DNA of 64,000 nt. It comes from SXZD01 sp034680345 (GTDB lineage: Bacteria; Pseudomonadota; Gammaproteobacteria; Burkholderiales; Burkholderiaceae_B). The DNA lies in the NCBI GenBank assembly GCA_034680345.1, contig JAXISZ010000002.1:62001-126000 (forward strand), written 5' to 3'. Below the pieces are notes generated by a model. It was not told the origin of the DNA. It saw only the letters and a program-made list of their open reading frames with translations, and ran no database searches. This document shows positions 1-8,950 of the stretch, in pieces; position 1 is the first letter of the stretch; each line of letters begins with the position of its first letter. Position numbers and translations under genes: made by a program.

Positions 1-169
1 TTGGTGTGGTTGAAACTGGGGGGTTAACTGTTTCAACGGAGTTGTTATCTTGGTATACGCTAATAGGGGTTTCAGCGGCACAGTGAATTGAAAAAGCACA
101 TAGAAAAACTGAGATATTTAAAATAATCAGATAAGTTGACTGTTTTAAGTGTGAAATTAACTGAGTCAT
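1..169 (-). CDS. Secreted protein, N-terminal fragment (possible DUF3106 family)
   Basis: Open reading frame that runs off the left edge of the window; only the first 56 codons are visible. The N-terminus (MTQLISHLKQSTYLIILNIS, then VFLCAFSIHCAAETP) has a short polar start, a hydrophobic core and an Ala-type cleavage site, so it looks like a Sec signal peptide. It lies 30 nt downstream of the DUF3619 gene on the same strand. In Burkholderiales the order sigma factor, DUF3619, DUF3106, RDD protein is common, so position suggests DUF3106; the visible residues cannot prove it. No clear Shine-Dalgarno sequence precedes the ATG. Confidence 0.55.
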   Translation of the reverse strand, partial: MTQLISHLKQSTYLIILNISVFLCAFSIHCAAETPISVYQDNNSVETVNPPVSTTP

Positions 170-199
170 AATTAATAAGAGGTAATTAAAATAATTGAA

Positions 200-673
200 T
201 TAGATGCGCGTTTCATCTGCGGCATCATCATAGAGAATGCTGGCAGATTCTTGTTGGGCTTGCTCAGGTAGTATGTGGGCGTGTTTTAAATACGCTGAAA
301 ATCCTTCATCTAAATAGGCGGATATAGGCAATTCATCACCTAACACAAGCGAGTCGATGGTGGCTAGGCGATTGGCTTCGTGGTCAAATTGCGCATCGGT
401 TATCAAAAATAACCCCAATACCAATGTTAGCGCGGGTATTGCAGTACTTGACCCAAGTAACCATTGATTTAAAAAGCGATTTGTTTTGTTTAAATGTTTC
501 TTTATTTTTGGTGAAGCGTTCAACAAAGGCGATGATACAGATTTTCTTTGGCGCGCCAATGCTTTCTTGCGAGCTTGTTCCAGCCGTGATTGCACGGGTA
601 CAGACAGGTTTGTGGTGGCGCGATTAAGCCACTGTCGAACTTGCCAGCCGAAGTGGTCGTCTTGGTTCATCAT
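200..673 (-). CDS. DUF3619-family single-pass membrane protein
   Basis: Protein of 157 residues of unknown function. The N-terminal part (FGWQVRQWLN..., SRLEQARKKALARQR) matches the conserved start of the DUF3619 family as I remember it. A basic stretch around residues 45-70 is followed by one hydrophobic segment at about 73-92 (AIPALTLVLGLFLI) and an acidic C-terminal part that would lie outside the membrane. The start chosen is the ATG at 673, whose ATGA overlaps the TGA of the sigma factor gene, which implies translational coupling; a longer reading frame upstream lies inside the sigma gene. The layout (basic cytoplasmic part, one membrane helix, coupled to an ECF sigma gene) resembles an anti-sigma factor, but that role is inference. 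Confidence 0.8.
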   Translation of the reverse strand: MMNQDDHFGWQVRQWLNRATTNLSVPVQSRLEQARKKALARQRKSVSSPLLNASPKIKKHLNKTNRFLNQWLLGSSTAIPALTLVLGLFLITDAQFDHEANRLATIDSLVLGDELPISAYLDEGFSAYLKHAHILPEQAQQESASILYDDAADETRI

Positions 674-1230
674 AAGTGAATTCCTCGTGTTTTCAAGGCA
701 TGAGCCAGGGTGTGTGTGGCCCGAGAGCAATGTGTTTTGACACTGCCCTCAGAGCAGCCCATGACCGCGGCAGTTTCAGCAATATCCATTTCCTCCCAAT
801 AACGCAACAAGAATGCTTCGCGTTGACGTTCTGGTAGTTTTTTTATTTCATCTTCAATAATGGCAATAATTTGAGCGCGCTCTAATTCTGTTTCAGCACT
901 GTTTTGTAATGTGCCAGCGTTGGCCACCAAGGTATCTAAAATGTCATGGTCATTTTCATCGTCTTTAAAGAAAGAGGAAAACAAGCTGGTCCAAGTTGAC
1001 TGAATTTTATGACGTCGGTGGTAGTCGAGCGTTAAATTTTGCAAAATTCGTGTAAAAAGTGGGCCTAACTCTTCAGGCGGGCGGTTGCCATATTTTTCGG
1101 CTAGGCGAATCATGGCTTCTTGAACAAGGTCAAGCGCGGTGTCTTCATTTTTAACAGTGTATAAAGCTTGTTTAAATGCTCGGCGTTCAACGCTCTCTAA
1201 AAAATTAGACAATTCTTGTTCGGTGGCCAT
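670..1230 (-). CDS. ECF-type RNA polymerase sigma factor
   Basis: Sigma-70 family factor of 186 residues, the usual ECF size. Region 2 is at about residues 10-75 (ERRAFKQALYTVKNEDTALD, YHRRHKIQ). Region 4 is at about 120-175 with the helix-turn-helix (LPERQREAFLLRYWEEMDIA, then MGCSEGSVKTHCSRATHTLA). The ATG at 1230 is chosen because the protein then begins MATEQELSNFLESVERRAF, as its Burkholderiales relatives do; the reading frame continues 66 codons upstream into the intergenic region without family similarity. It is divergent from ilvB and overlaps the downstream DUF3619 gene by 4 nt. The stimulus it answers to is unknown. Confidence 0.9.
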   Translation of the reverse strand: MATEQELSNFLESVERRAFKQALYTVKNEDTALDLVQEAMIRLAEKYGNRPPEELGPLFTRILQNLTLDYHRRHKIQSTWTSLFSSFFKDDENDHDILDTLVANAGTLQNSAETELERAQIIAIIEDEIKKLPERQREAFLLRYWEEMDIAETAAVMGCSEGSVKTHCSRATHTLAHALKTRGIHL

Positions 1231-1284
1231 AAGCACTAAAAACGCTTTGCAATTATTGAAATATAATTTTACCCTGAAGGGAGC

Positions 1285-1314
1285 TTGACCGCCTTTTTTC
1301 GCTTCAGGTATAGT
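1285..1314 (+). promoter_or_regulatory. Sigma-70 promoter of ilvBHC
   Basis: A -35 box TTGACC at 1285-1290 and a -10 box TATAGT at 1309-1314 are separated by 18 nt. Transcription would start near 1321, leaving an untranslated leader of about 244 nt before ilvB. Recognised by eye only. Confidence 0.6.
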
Positions 1315-1419
1315 GTAACAATCAATTTTAATTGTCTCTAGTCTAAAAGCATATCCTGTCTTTTTGGTGAAAGACGCGCTTGGGTCTTGCGGGTGTCCGA
1401 CAAGGCCCTTTGCCAACCA

Positions 1420-1556
1420 GCCTGACACAATCAGGCCGAGTCTGTCAGCGCGCCATGACTGTTCTTGCTTTGTGTAAGTTCAATTTTCAGGCGCCAGGCC
1501 CCACGGCATTGCAGACCTGGAAGGCATCCAATCAATTTCCCGTGGACTTTGAAAGG
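1420..1556 (+). promoter_or_regulatory. Structured leader of ilvB with a possible H-type pseudoknot
   Basis: The 334 nt between the sigma factor gene and ilvB contain no convincing gene but several paired elements. A hairpin GCCTGA/TCAGGC (1420-1425 with 1431-1436) has a 5-nt loop. CCAGG (1494-1498) can pair with CCTGG (1516-1520), and CCACGG (1501-1506) with CCGTGG (1540-1545). These two stems cross, so they form a pseudoknot or compete. The second stem ends 5 nt before the ribosome binding site AAAGGA (1551-1556). A cis-acting control element is inferred; no leader peptide rich in Ile, Val or Leu was found. Confidence 0.4.
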
Positions 1557-1564
1557 ATCCTAAC

Positions 1565-3274
1565 ATGGAACTTACCGGCGCTGAAATCGTCGTACAATGT
1601 TTAGAAAAAGAAGGTGTAGAGCACGTTTTTGGTTACCCTGGCGGGGCTGTTCTCTATATTTACGACGCCATCTTTAAGCAAGAGCACTTCCAGCACATTT
1701 TAGTGCGTCATGAGCAGGCTGCTGTGCACGCTGCAGATGCATACTCTCGCTCAAGTCAACGTGTTGGTGTGTGTATTGTCACCTCCGGGCCTGGCGTAAC
1801 CAATGCGGTTACGGGTATTGCCACAGCCTATATGGACTCAATCCCAATGGTGATTATTTCTGGTCAGGTGCCAACGCACGCAATAGGCCAAGATGCATTT
1901 CAAGAATGCGATACCGTGGGTATTACCCGTCCATGTGTTAAACACAATTTTTTAGTCAAAGACGTTAAAGATTTGGCTGCCACCATTAAAAAAGCGTTTT
2001 ATATCGCGCAAACTGGCCGTCCGGGTCCGGTTTTGGTCGATATTCCTAAGGATGTAACTGTTGCAAAGGCTGCGTTTGATTATTCAATGCCTGTTGATAT
2101 GCGTTCATACAATCCAGTTGTAAAAGGACATCAGGGGCAGATTAAAAAGGCGGTGCAGTTGTTGTTGGCGGCAGAGCGTCCCATGATTTATACCGGTGGC
2201 GGTGTTGTTTTGGCCGGTGCTGCTGAGCAATTAAATCAATTGGTTCAATGGGTTGGTGCACCTTGTACAAATACGCTCATGGGTTTGGGTGGTTTTAAAG
2301 CAACAGATCCTAAGTTTGTGGGTATGCCAGGTATGCATGGCACTTACGAAGCCAATTTGGCCATGCAGCACTGTGATGTTTTGCTTGCTGTGGGTGCTCG
2401 ATTTGACGATCGGGTGATTGGTAATCCTAAGCATTTTGCTTCGAGTCCAAGAAAAATTGTTCACATTGACATCGACCCTTCTTCTATTTCTAAGCGCGTA
2501 AAGGTTGATGTACCTATTGTTGGTAACCTCAAAGAGGTTTTGGTTGAACTTCTTGCCCAGTTGGAGCAGTCAGGTCAACAAATGAATTCAGCTGCTATGT
2601 CTGCATGGTGGCAACAAGTCAATGAGTGGCGCGGCCGCAATTGTTTAGCTTACGCTGGTTCTGATGAGTTAATAAAGCCGCAATCTGTTGTTGAGGCTGT
2701 TTGGCGTGTTACAGGGGGCGATGCGTTTATTACCTCTGATGTGGGGCAGCATCAAATGTGGGCCGCTCAGTATTATAAGTTTGATAAGCCGCGCCGTTGG
2801 ATTAACTCTGGTGGTTTGGGTACCATGGGTGTGGGTTTGCCTTATGCAATGGGTGTACAAATGGCCAACCCGGATGCAACCGTAGCTGTGATTACTGGTG
2901 AGGCATCTATCCAAATGAATATTCAGGAATTATCAACCTGTCGTCAATACCACTTTACGCCAAAAATTATTAACTTAAATAATCGCTACCTAGGCATGGT
3001 TCGGCAGTGGCAGCAGTTGGATTACGGTTCCCGTTACTCTGAATCGTACATGGATGCGTTGCCTGATTTTGTTAAATTGGCAGAGTCTTATGGGCATGTG
3101 GGTATGAAAATAGAACATCCTCGTGATGTTGAGTCTGCGTTGCGAGAAGCTTTTGCCATGAAAGACCGTTTGGTTTTTATGGATTTTATTACGGATCGCA
3201 CTGAAAATGTTTGGCCTATGGTTAAGGCGGGTAAGGGTTTGACTGAAATGTTACTTGGGTCAGAAGAGCTTTGA
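1565..3274 (+). CDS. ilvB: Acetolactate synthase, large (catalytic) subunit
   Basis: Thiamine-diphosphate enzyme of 569 residues that condenses pyruvate with pyruvate or 2-oxobutyrate, the first shared step of valine, leucine and isoleucine synthesis. The N-terminal ThDP domain carries the catalytic Glu (RHEQAAVHAADAY, about residue 50), the middle domain is FAD-binding, and the C-terminal ThDP/Mg motif reads GEASIQMN...LNNRYLG. The Glu where many enzymes have GDG is, as I recall, normal in Burkholderiales. The ATG follows AAAGGA by 8 nt. It is the first gene of ilvB-ilvH-ilvC and has a long leader. The general type (IlvB/IlvI/IlvG) is certain; the exact symbol is convention. Confidence 0.97.
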   Translation: MELTGAEIVVQCLEKEGVEHVFGYPGGAVLYIYDAIFKQEHFQHILVRHEQAAVHAADAYSRSSQRVGVCIVTSGPGVTNAVTGIATAYMDSIPMVIISGQVPTHAIGQDAFQECDTVGITRPCVKHNFLVKDVKDLAATIKKAFYIAQTGRPGPVLVDIPKDVTVAKAAFDYSMPVDMRSYNPVVKGHQGQIKKAVQLLLAAERPMIYTGGGVVLAGAAEQLNQLVQWVGAPCTNTLMGLGGFKATDPKFVGMPGMHGTYEANLAMQHCDVLLAVGARFDDRVIGNPKHFASSPRKIVHIDIDPSSISKRVKVDVPIVGNLKEVLVELLAQLEQSGQQMNSAAMSAWWQQVNEWRGRNCLAYAGSDELIKPQSVVEAVWRVTGGDAFITSDVGQHQMWAAQYYKFDKPRRWINSGGLGTMGVGLPYAMGVQMANPDATVAVITGEASIQMNIQELSTCRQYHFTPKIINLNNRYLGMVRQWQQLDYGSRYSESYMDALPDFVKLAESYGHVGMKIEHPRDVESALREAFAMKDRLVFMDFITDRTENVWPMVKAGKGLTEMLLGSEEL

Positions 3275-3287
3275 GTTAGGAATGCAT

Positions 3288-3779
3288 ATGAGACATATTA
3301 TTTCTGTTTTACTTGAGAATGAGCCGGGTGCATTATCGCGTGTTGTTGGGCTTTTTTCTGCGCGAGGGTACAATATTGAAACGCTTACAGTTGCACCCAC
3401 TGAAGATGCAACTTTGTCGCGCATGACCGTAGTGACTTCTGGTTCTGATGAAATCATCGAACAGATCACTAAGCACTTAAATCGACTCATTGAAGTGGTT
3501 AAGGTGGTTGATTTATCGGACGGGGCGTTCATTGAGCGCGAGCTCATGCTGGTGAAGTTGCGTGCTGTGGGCAAAGAGCGTGAGGAAATTAAGCGCACCG
3601 CTGATATTTTTCGCGGTCGTATAATTGATGTAACTGAGAAAAGTTACACCGTTGAATTAACCGGCAATAAAACAAAACTAGATGCTTTTCTTGAGGCGAT
3701 AGATCGCACTGCGATTTTAGAAACTGTACGCACCGGTGGTTCTGGTATCGGTCGCGGCGAACGCATTTTAAAAGTTTGA
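3288..3779 (+). CDS. ilvH: Acetolactate synthase, small (regulatory) subunit
   Basis: Regulatory subunit of 163 residues that activates the large subunit and gives valine feedback inhibition. The N-terminal ACT domain is seen at residues 1-75 (MRHIISVLLENEPGALSRVV, GLFSARGYNIETL) and the C-terminal ALS_ss_C domain at about 80-160. The ATG at 3288 gives the usual family start and lies 7 nt after AGG; the ATG two codons earlier (3282) is possible. It begins 13 nt after the ilvB stop, so the subunits should be co-translated. Confidence 0.96.
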   Translation: MRHIISVLLENEPGALSRVVGLFSARGYNIETLTVAPTEDATLSRMTVVTSGSDEIIEQITKHLNRLIEVVKVVDLSDGAFIERELMLVKLRAVGKEREEIKRTADIFRGRIIDVTEKSYTVELTGNKTKLDAFLEAIDRTAILETVRTGGSGIGRGERILKV

Positions 3780-3834
3780 TTTTCAATAAAAGTTTAACAA
3801 TTTAAATTAACAGATTAATTAACTAGTTAAGTAA

Positions 3835-4860
<1,026 letters not shown>

Positions 4861-4972
4861 TCATTGTTTGGCCTTTTGTTTGCAATAACACATCTTGCTT
4901 TGTTTACCGTCTTTGGTTTGGTCTTTTGTGTTGGTTGCTTAGGCAAAAAATGATTAAAACTTAATATACATT

Positions 4973-5000
4973 GAGCCCAGAGTTTCATTGCTCTGGGCTC
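4973..5000 (+). terminator. Hairpin between ilvC and psd
   Basis: Perfect 10-bp stem GAGCCCAGAG/CTCTGGGCTC with an 8-nt loop. It lies about 110 nt after ilvC and 40 nt before psd. No clear T-run follows, so it may be a weak terminator or an RNA-stabilising structure. Confidence 0.5.
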
Positions 5001-5040
5001 ATGTTATCCAATCTTAAGGTTTATATATAAAAAACTATTC

Positions 5041-5685
5041 ATGAATTATCCTCATCCCATCATAGCTAAAGAGGGTTGGCCTTTTTTGGCAGTTTTGTTT
5101 TTTATGGTGATTTTTTCGGGTTTTTACGGACCTTTGTGGCTCGTTGGGTTATTGGTAGTGCTATTTGTATTTGTACTGCAATTTTTTCGTGATCCACCCC
5201 GTGTCATTCCAAGCAATTCCAATGCTGTTGTTTCTCCTGCTGATGGTCGAATTGTGGTGGTTGAAAAAACATTTGACGCCTATGCAAATCGTGAAGCTCT
5301 GAAAATCAGTGTGTTTATGAACGTTTTTAACGTTCATTCCAACCGTTCCTGTGTGAATGGAAAAATTTTGGATGCAAAATATTTTCCTGGTAAATTTTTT
5401 AATGCCGACCTAGATAAAGCCAGTTTGGAAAACGAACGAAACGCCTTAGTGATTGAAACCACTGATGGTGCAAAAGTTACTTTGGTACAGGTTGCTGGTT
5501 TGGTGGCGCGTCGTATTCTATGTTATGTAAAACCAGGCGATCTCTTAAGCAAAGGGCAACGTTACGGGTTTATACGTTTTGGCTCGCGCGTTGATGTTTA
5601 CTTACCACTTGATGCCATGCCAAAAGTTGTTATTGGTGAAAAAGTGCAGGCATCCTCAACCATTTTGGCTGAATTGTCACAATGA
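5041..5685 (+). CDS. psd: Phosphatidylserine decarboxylase proenzyme (short type)
   Basis: Membrane enzyme of 214 residues that turns phosphatidylserine into phosphatidylethanolamine. It belongs to the short Psd type found with an archaeal/Gram-positive-type PssA. An N-terminal hydrophobic segment (about 13-46) is followed by [21 protein letters not shown] and the self-cleavage site [14 protein letters not shown] (about 177-190). The Ser of FGS would become the pyruvoyl group. Its stop overlaps the pssA start by 4 nt (ATGA), so the two consecutive enzymes of the pathway are coupled. There is no strong ribosome binding site before the ATG. Confidence 0.95.
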   Translation: MNYPHPIIAKEGWPFLAVLFFMVIFSGFYGPLWLVGLLVVLFVFVLQFFRDPPRVIPSNSNAVVSPADGRIVVVEKTFDAYANREALKISVFMNVFNVHSNRSCVNGKILDAKYFPGKFFNADLDKASLENERNALVIETTDGAKVTLVQVAGLVARRILCYVKPGDLLSKGQRYGFIRFGSRVDVYLPLDAMPKVVIGEKVQASSTILAELSQ

Positions 5686-6521
5686 GAACTGTTCGTCGAA
5701 AACCGGTGTCCCGTTCAGGTGCTAAGCGTATTTGGATAGTAAAGCCTTCTTTATCCCATGAGGCGCGCTCAAAAGGTTTGTACATATTGCCTAATCTGTT
5801 TACTACTGGGGCTCTTTTTTGCGGTTTTTACGCAATTGTACAGGCTATGAATTTGCGTTTTTCTGAAGCTGCAATCGCCATATTTTTTGCGATGGTGCTG
5901 GATAGTTTGGATGGTCGCGTGGCCCGCATCACCAATACTCAAAGTGCATTTGGTGCAGAATACGATAGCCTTTCGGATATGGTTTCATTTGGTGCTGCAC
6001 CGGCGTTAGTGGCTTATGAGTGGGCGCTTAAAGGCATGGGAAAATTGGGTTGGGTTGCTGCTTTTGTTTATGTGGCTGCTGCGGCACTGCGCTTGGCTCG
6101 ATTCAACACCAATATTGGTATTGTTGATAAACGCTGGTTTCAGGGTATACCCAGTCCGGCGGCGGCGGCTTTGGTTGCTGGTTTCGTTTGGGTGATGGAC
6201 GATGTACAGTTTCATGGTAGAGATTTATCTTGGTTTATGTGGTTTATCACTTTATATGCGGGTATAACCATGGTCTCAGATATGCCTTTTTACAGTTTTA
6301 AAGATTTTCGCTTTAAACGCAGCGTGCCATTTTTGGCCATAGCTGCCATTCCTCTAGTTTATGGTTTGATTTCGCAGGATCCGCCTAAGGTATTGTTTTC
6401 TATATTTGTTTTATATGGTTTGTCGGGTTATGTCATGTGGTTTTGTAGACGTTTTTTTGGTTGTTATGCTAAAAATGATGGGACAATTGCTGAGGTTTCG
6501 GATGACAAACCGAGAGTGTAG
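5682..6521 (+). CDS. pssA: CDP-diacylglycerol-serine O-phosphatidyltransferase
   Basis: Integral membrane enzyme of 279 residues that makes phosphatidylserine from CDP-diacylglycerol and serine, supplying the Psd reaction. The CDP-alcohol phosphotransferase signature is complete: [20 protein letters not shown] followed by YDSLSD (about residues 77-102). Several hydrophobic segments follow. The N-terminus is basic ([12 protein letters not shown]). It overlaps psd by 4 nt. In Burkholderiales psd-pssA commonly sits between ilvC and leuA, as here. Confidence 0.95.
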   Translation: MRTVRRKPVSRSGAKRIWIVKPSLSHEARSKGLYILPNLFTTGALFCGFYAIVQAMNLRFSEAAIAIFFAMVLDSLDGRVARITNTQSAFGAEYDSLSDMVSFGAAPALVAYEWALKGMGKLGWVAAFVYVAAAALRLARFNTNIGIVDKRWFQGIPSPAAAALVAGFVWVMDDVQFHGRDLSWFMWFITLYAGITMVSDMPFYSFKDFRFKRSVPFLAIAAIPLVYGLISQDPPKVLFSIFVLYGLSGYVMWFCRRFFGCYAKNDGTIAEVSDDKPRV

Positions 6522-6581
6522 CCTGATTTAACAAGTGATAAGTGATTGTTTTAATCAATTGCTTAAATAGTAATTCGTTAA

Positions 6582-6610
6582 TTGCTCTGTAGCTTTGGCG
6601 TCGGTATACT
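6582..6610 (+). promoter_or_regulatory. Sigma-70 promoter of leuA
   Basis: A -35 box TTGCTC (6582-6587) and a -10 box TATACT (6605-6610) are 17 nt apart. Transcription would start near 6617, giving a leader of about 245 nt before leuA. Recognised by eye only. Confidence 0.45.
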
Positions 6611-6645
6611 AAATTTGTAAATATTTTTTGTAATGGTTGGCCATT

Positions 6646-6792
6646 ATGGCAGAGCATAGTCAGCACGGTATGTGTTATGTCCCATGGGCGTTGGTTGTAC
6701 AAGTTTCATGTGCTTTGCACCCCCTAAATCTCTATTGTTTGAGACCTTTGCTTGGCACTGAACGATTGCGTTCTTTAGCGCAACTGTTCTGA
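6646..6792 (+). CDS. Possible leucine-rich leader peptide of leuA
   Basis: Small ORF of 48 codons inside the leuA leader. Ten residues are leucine, nine of them in the last 25 (as in ALHPLNLYCLRPLLGTERLR). The stop codon falls directly after a strong hairpin at 6760-6789, so a translating ribosome would cover that hairpin. No good Shine-Dalgarno sequence precedes the ATG, there is no run of four adjacent Leu codons, and no T-run follows the hairpin. It is therefore only a candidate attenuation peptide. Apart from this ORF and the hairpin I see nothing in 6522-6861. Confidence 0.25.
   Translation: MAEHSQHGMCYVPWALVVQVSCALHPLNLYCLRPLLGTERLRSLAQLF
6760..6789 (+). promoter_or_regulatory. Hairpin in the leuA leader
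   Basis: GAACGATTGCG (6760-6770) pairs with CGCAACTGTTC (6779-6789) over 11 positions with one G-U pair and one A-C mismatch; the loop is TTCTTTAG. A shorter competing hairpin GAACG/CGTTC (6760-6764 with 6769-6773) is also possible. The arrangement suggests switching RNA; the role is not proven. Confidence 0.35.
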
Positions 6793-6861
6793 AATTTTCA
6801 TTGCCTTTTTAGGCTAATCGCACCTTATTATCTAATCCACATTATGAATCGGGAGGTTCCG

Positions 6862-8403
6862 ATGACAGATCGTTTAATTATATTTGACACCACATTACGT
6901 GACGGCGAGCAAAGCCCGGGCGCTTCAATGACGCGGGATGAAAAAATTCGGATTGCTAAACAACTAGAAAAGTTGAAGGTTGATGTTATTGAAGCTGGGT
7001 TTGCTGCTTCAAGTGTTGGAGATTTTGAAGCAATTCGCAGCATTGCTTCTGTTATTAAAGACTCAACAGTGTGTTCATTGGCGCGAGCCAATGAACGCGA
7101 TATTGCTCGGGCTGGGGAAGCGCTAGCACCGGCGTCTCGGCGACGTATTCACACCTTTATAGCAACATCACCATTGCACATGGAAGTTAAATTGCGCATG
7201 ACACCAGAGCAGGTGCTCGAACAGGCAAAAGCAGCTGTGCGTCATGCGTTGCAATATACCGATGATGTGGAGTTTTCTGCTGAAGATGGTTACCGTTCAG
7301 AGCTACCATTTTTGGCCCGTGTTTGTGAGGCTGTGATTGCCGAGGGTGCTCGTACAGTTAATATTCCTGATACCGTAGGTTATGCGGTGCCGCAGTTATA
7401 TGGTGAGTTTATTCGTCAGTTGCAAGCAATGACAACAAATGCTGATCAAGCCATTTGGTCAGTGCACTGTCATAACGATTTGGGTATGGCTGTTGCTAAT
7501 TCATTGGCAGGTGTTGCTTTGGGTGGTGCGCGACAAATCGAATGTACGATCAATGGTTTGGGTGAGCGGGCGGGCAATTGCTCTCTTGAGGAAGTGGTGA
7601 TGGCTGTTAAAACCCGTCATGACTTCTTTAACCTTGAGGTTGGCATAGATACGCAGCACATTGTTTCCGCTTCAAAATTGGTTTCTAACATTACGGGTTT
7701 TGCTGTGCAACCAAATAAGGCAATTGTGGGCGCTAACGCTTTTGCACATGCTTCAGGTATTCACCAAGACGGTGTTTTAAAGGCGCGGCAAACATATGAA
7801 ATCATGAAGGCTGAAGATGTTGGCTGGAGTGCAAACAAAATTGTTCTGGGTAAACTTTCTGGTCGCAATGCGTTTCGTCAGCGTCTAACTGAATTGGGTA
7901 TTGATTTACCCTCTGAGCAGGCATTAAATGAAGCCTTTCAGCGGTTTAAAGACTTAGCGGATCGTAAGGCTGAAATTTTTGATGAGGATTTGCATGCTTT
8001 GGTTGGCAGTGATGCGAGCGACCAAAGTCAAGAGCATTATCGTTTTGTTTCATTAAATCAACATTCAGAAACAGGTGAGCGACCCGAGGCGCATATTGTA
8101 TTTACAGAATTGGGGCAAGAAGTTAAGGCGTTTGCGCAAGGCAATGGGCCTGTTGATGCTACAGTCAACGCCATAGAATCGCATGTGGCAAGTGGTGCTG
8201 AGTTATTGCTTTTTTCGGTTAATGCCATTACAACGGGCACCACGGAGTCACAAGGTGAGGTTACTATGCGCTTATCTAAAGCAGGTCGTATTGTCAACGG
8301 TGTTGGTGCAGACCCAGATATTGTTGTGGCAGCTGCTAAGGCGTACTTGTCCGCATTAAACAAGTTGGCCTCTAAGCAGGAAAAAGTCAACCCTCAGGTT
8401 TAA
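6862..8403 (+). CDS. leuA: 2-isopropylmalate synthase
   Basis: Enzyme of 513 residues that condenses acetyl-CoA with 2-oxoisovalerate, the committed step of leucine synthesis. The catalytic TIM barrel shows [16 protein letters not shown] (about residues 8-23) and the metal-binding [14 protein letters not shown] (about 203-216). The C-terminal LeuA dimer domain (about 390-505) is the leucine feedback site. The ATG at 6862 lies 5 nt after GGGAGG; an ATG six codons earlier precedes the ribosome binding site and is unlikely. It acts on the 2-oxoisovalerate made through the ilv genes just upstream. Confidence 0.97.
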   Translation: MTDRLIIFDTTLRDGEQSPGASMTRDEKIRIAKQLEKLKVDVIEAGFAASSVGDFEAIRSIASVIKDSTVCSLARANERDIARAGEALAPASRRRIHTFIATSPLHMEVKLRMTPEQVLEQAKAAVRHALQYTDDVEFSAEDGYRSELPFLARVCEAVIAEGARTVNIPDTVGYAVPQLYGEFIRQLQAMTTNADQAIWSVHCHNDLGMAVANSLAGVALGGARQIECTINGLGERAGNCSLEEVVMAVKTRHDFFNLEVGIDTQHIVSASKLVSNITGFAVQPNKAIVGANAFAHASGIHQDGVLKARQTYEIMKAEDVGWSANKIVLGKLSGRNAFRQRLTELGIDLPSEQALNEAFQRFKDLADRKAEIFDEDLHALVGSDASDQSQEHYRFVSLNQHSETGERPEAHIVFTELGQEVKAFAQGNGPVDATVNAIESHVASGAELLLFSVNAITTGTTESQGEVTMRLSKAGRIVNGVGADPDIVVAAAKAYLSALNKLASKQEKVNPQV

Positions 8404-8409
8404 TCTAAA

Positions 8410-8438
8410 TTGCTGTTGGTGGTTAAATCTAATATAAT
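8410..8438 (+). promoter_or_regulatory. Sigma-70 promoter of rpsO
   Basis: A -35 box TTGCTG (8410-8415), 17 nt spacer, and a consensus -10 box TATAAT (8433-8438). The leader to the rpsO ATG would be about 110 nt. Confidence 0.6.
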
Positions 8439-8508
8439 CCGTTGGTTATTTGTAAGCACGCTTAGAAGGTTTAATTTAGCCTTGTTTGGTTTAAGTTGAA
8501 TTAAGGTG

Positions 8509-8545
8509 GTGCCTCATGGGGAGGTGCTAGCTTGCTGAGCGCAAG
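8509..8545 (+). promoter_or_regulatory. Two hairpins in the rpsO leader, candidate S15 autoregulatory site
   Basis: Stem GTGCCTC/GAGGTGC (8509-8515 with 8521-8527, two G-U pairs, loop ATGGG) is followed by stem CTTGC/GCAAG (8531-8535 with 8541-8545, loop TGAGC). The second ends one base before the ribosome binding site GGAG (8547-8550). S15 is known to repress its own mRNA through leader structures in several bacteria; here that is inference. Confidence 0.35.
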
Positions 8546-8556
8546 TGGAGTTTAAA

Positions 8557-8832
8557 ATGTCAGCCAATTTTCAAGCTGCCGTCAAGGCAGATATCGTTTC
8601 AAAATTTCAACGCGCAGCTAACGACACTGGTTCGCCAGAAGTTCAGGTGGCCTTGTTAACAGCTCGCATCACGCAGTTAACTGAACACTTTAAGTTGCAT
8701 ACCAAAGACCATCACTCCCGCCGTGGTTTGTTAAAAATGGTGTCCCGTCGTCGTAAATTATTGGATTATTTAAAGCGCACAGATTTTGATGCTTATAAAA
8801 ATTTAATTGAACGCTTGGGTCTACGTAAGTAA
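8557..8832 (+). CDS. rpsO: 30S ribosomal protein S15
   Basis: Primary 16S rRNA-binding protein of the small-subunit platform, 91 residues. The family signature is clear: [20 protein letters not shown] and [20 protein letters not shown]. The ATG at 8557 follows TGGAG by 6 nt; an upstream in-frame start four codons earlier lies on the ribosome binding site. It has its own promoter and terminator and precedes pnp, the order seen in most proteobacteria. Confidence 0.97.
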   Translation: MSANFQAAVKADIVSKFQRAANDTGSPEVQVALLTARITQLTEHFKLHTKDHHSRRGLLKMVSRRRKLLDYLKRTDFDAYKNLIERLGLRK

Positions 8833-8860
8833 TCGGTGTTATTTTTTTAATCTTATATAG

Positions 8861-8895
8861 ATGCCTGCAGCTAGGTGTTGCAGGCATTTTCTTTT
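8861..8895 (+). terminator. Rho-independent terminator of rpsO
   Basis: Perfect 9-bp stem ATGCCTGCA/TGCAGGCAT (8861-8869 with 8879-8887), 9-nt loop, then TTTCTTTT. It lies 28 nt after rpsO, so pnp probably depends on read-through or its own promoter. Confidence 0.85.
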
Positions 8896-8950
8896 AGCGT
8901 GGTCAGAAATCTCTCTTAGAGGGTGAAGTAGACAAAGAAAGGAATGAGTT

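Noticed and set aside
1380..1604. 74-codon plus-strand ORF overlapping the ilvB leader as a leader peptide
   Set aside because: It runs into ilvB in another frame, is not enriched in Ile, Val or Leu codons in any run, and lacks a ribosome binding site.
2880..2910. IlvB ThDP motif GEAS in place of GDG as a defect
   Set aside because: The Glu variant is, to my knowledge, normal for Burkholderiales acetolactate synthases, and all other active-site residues are intact.
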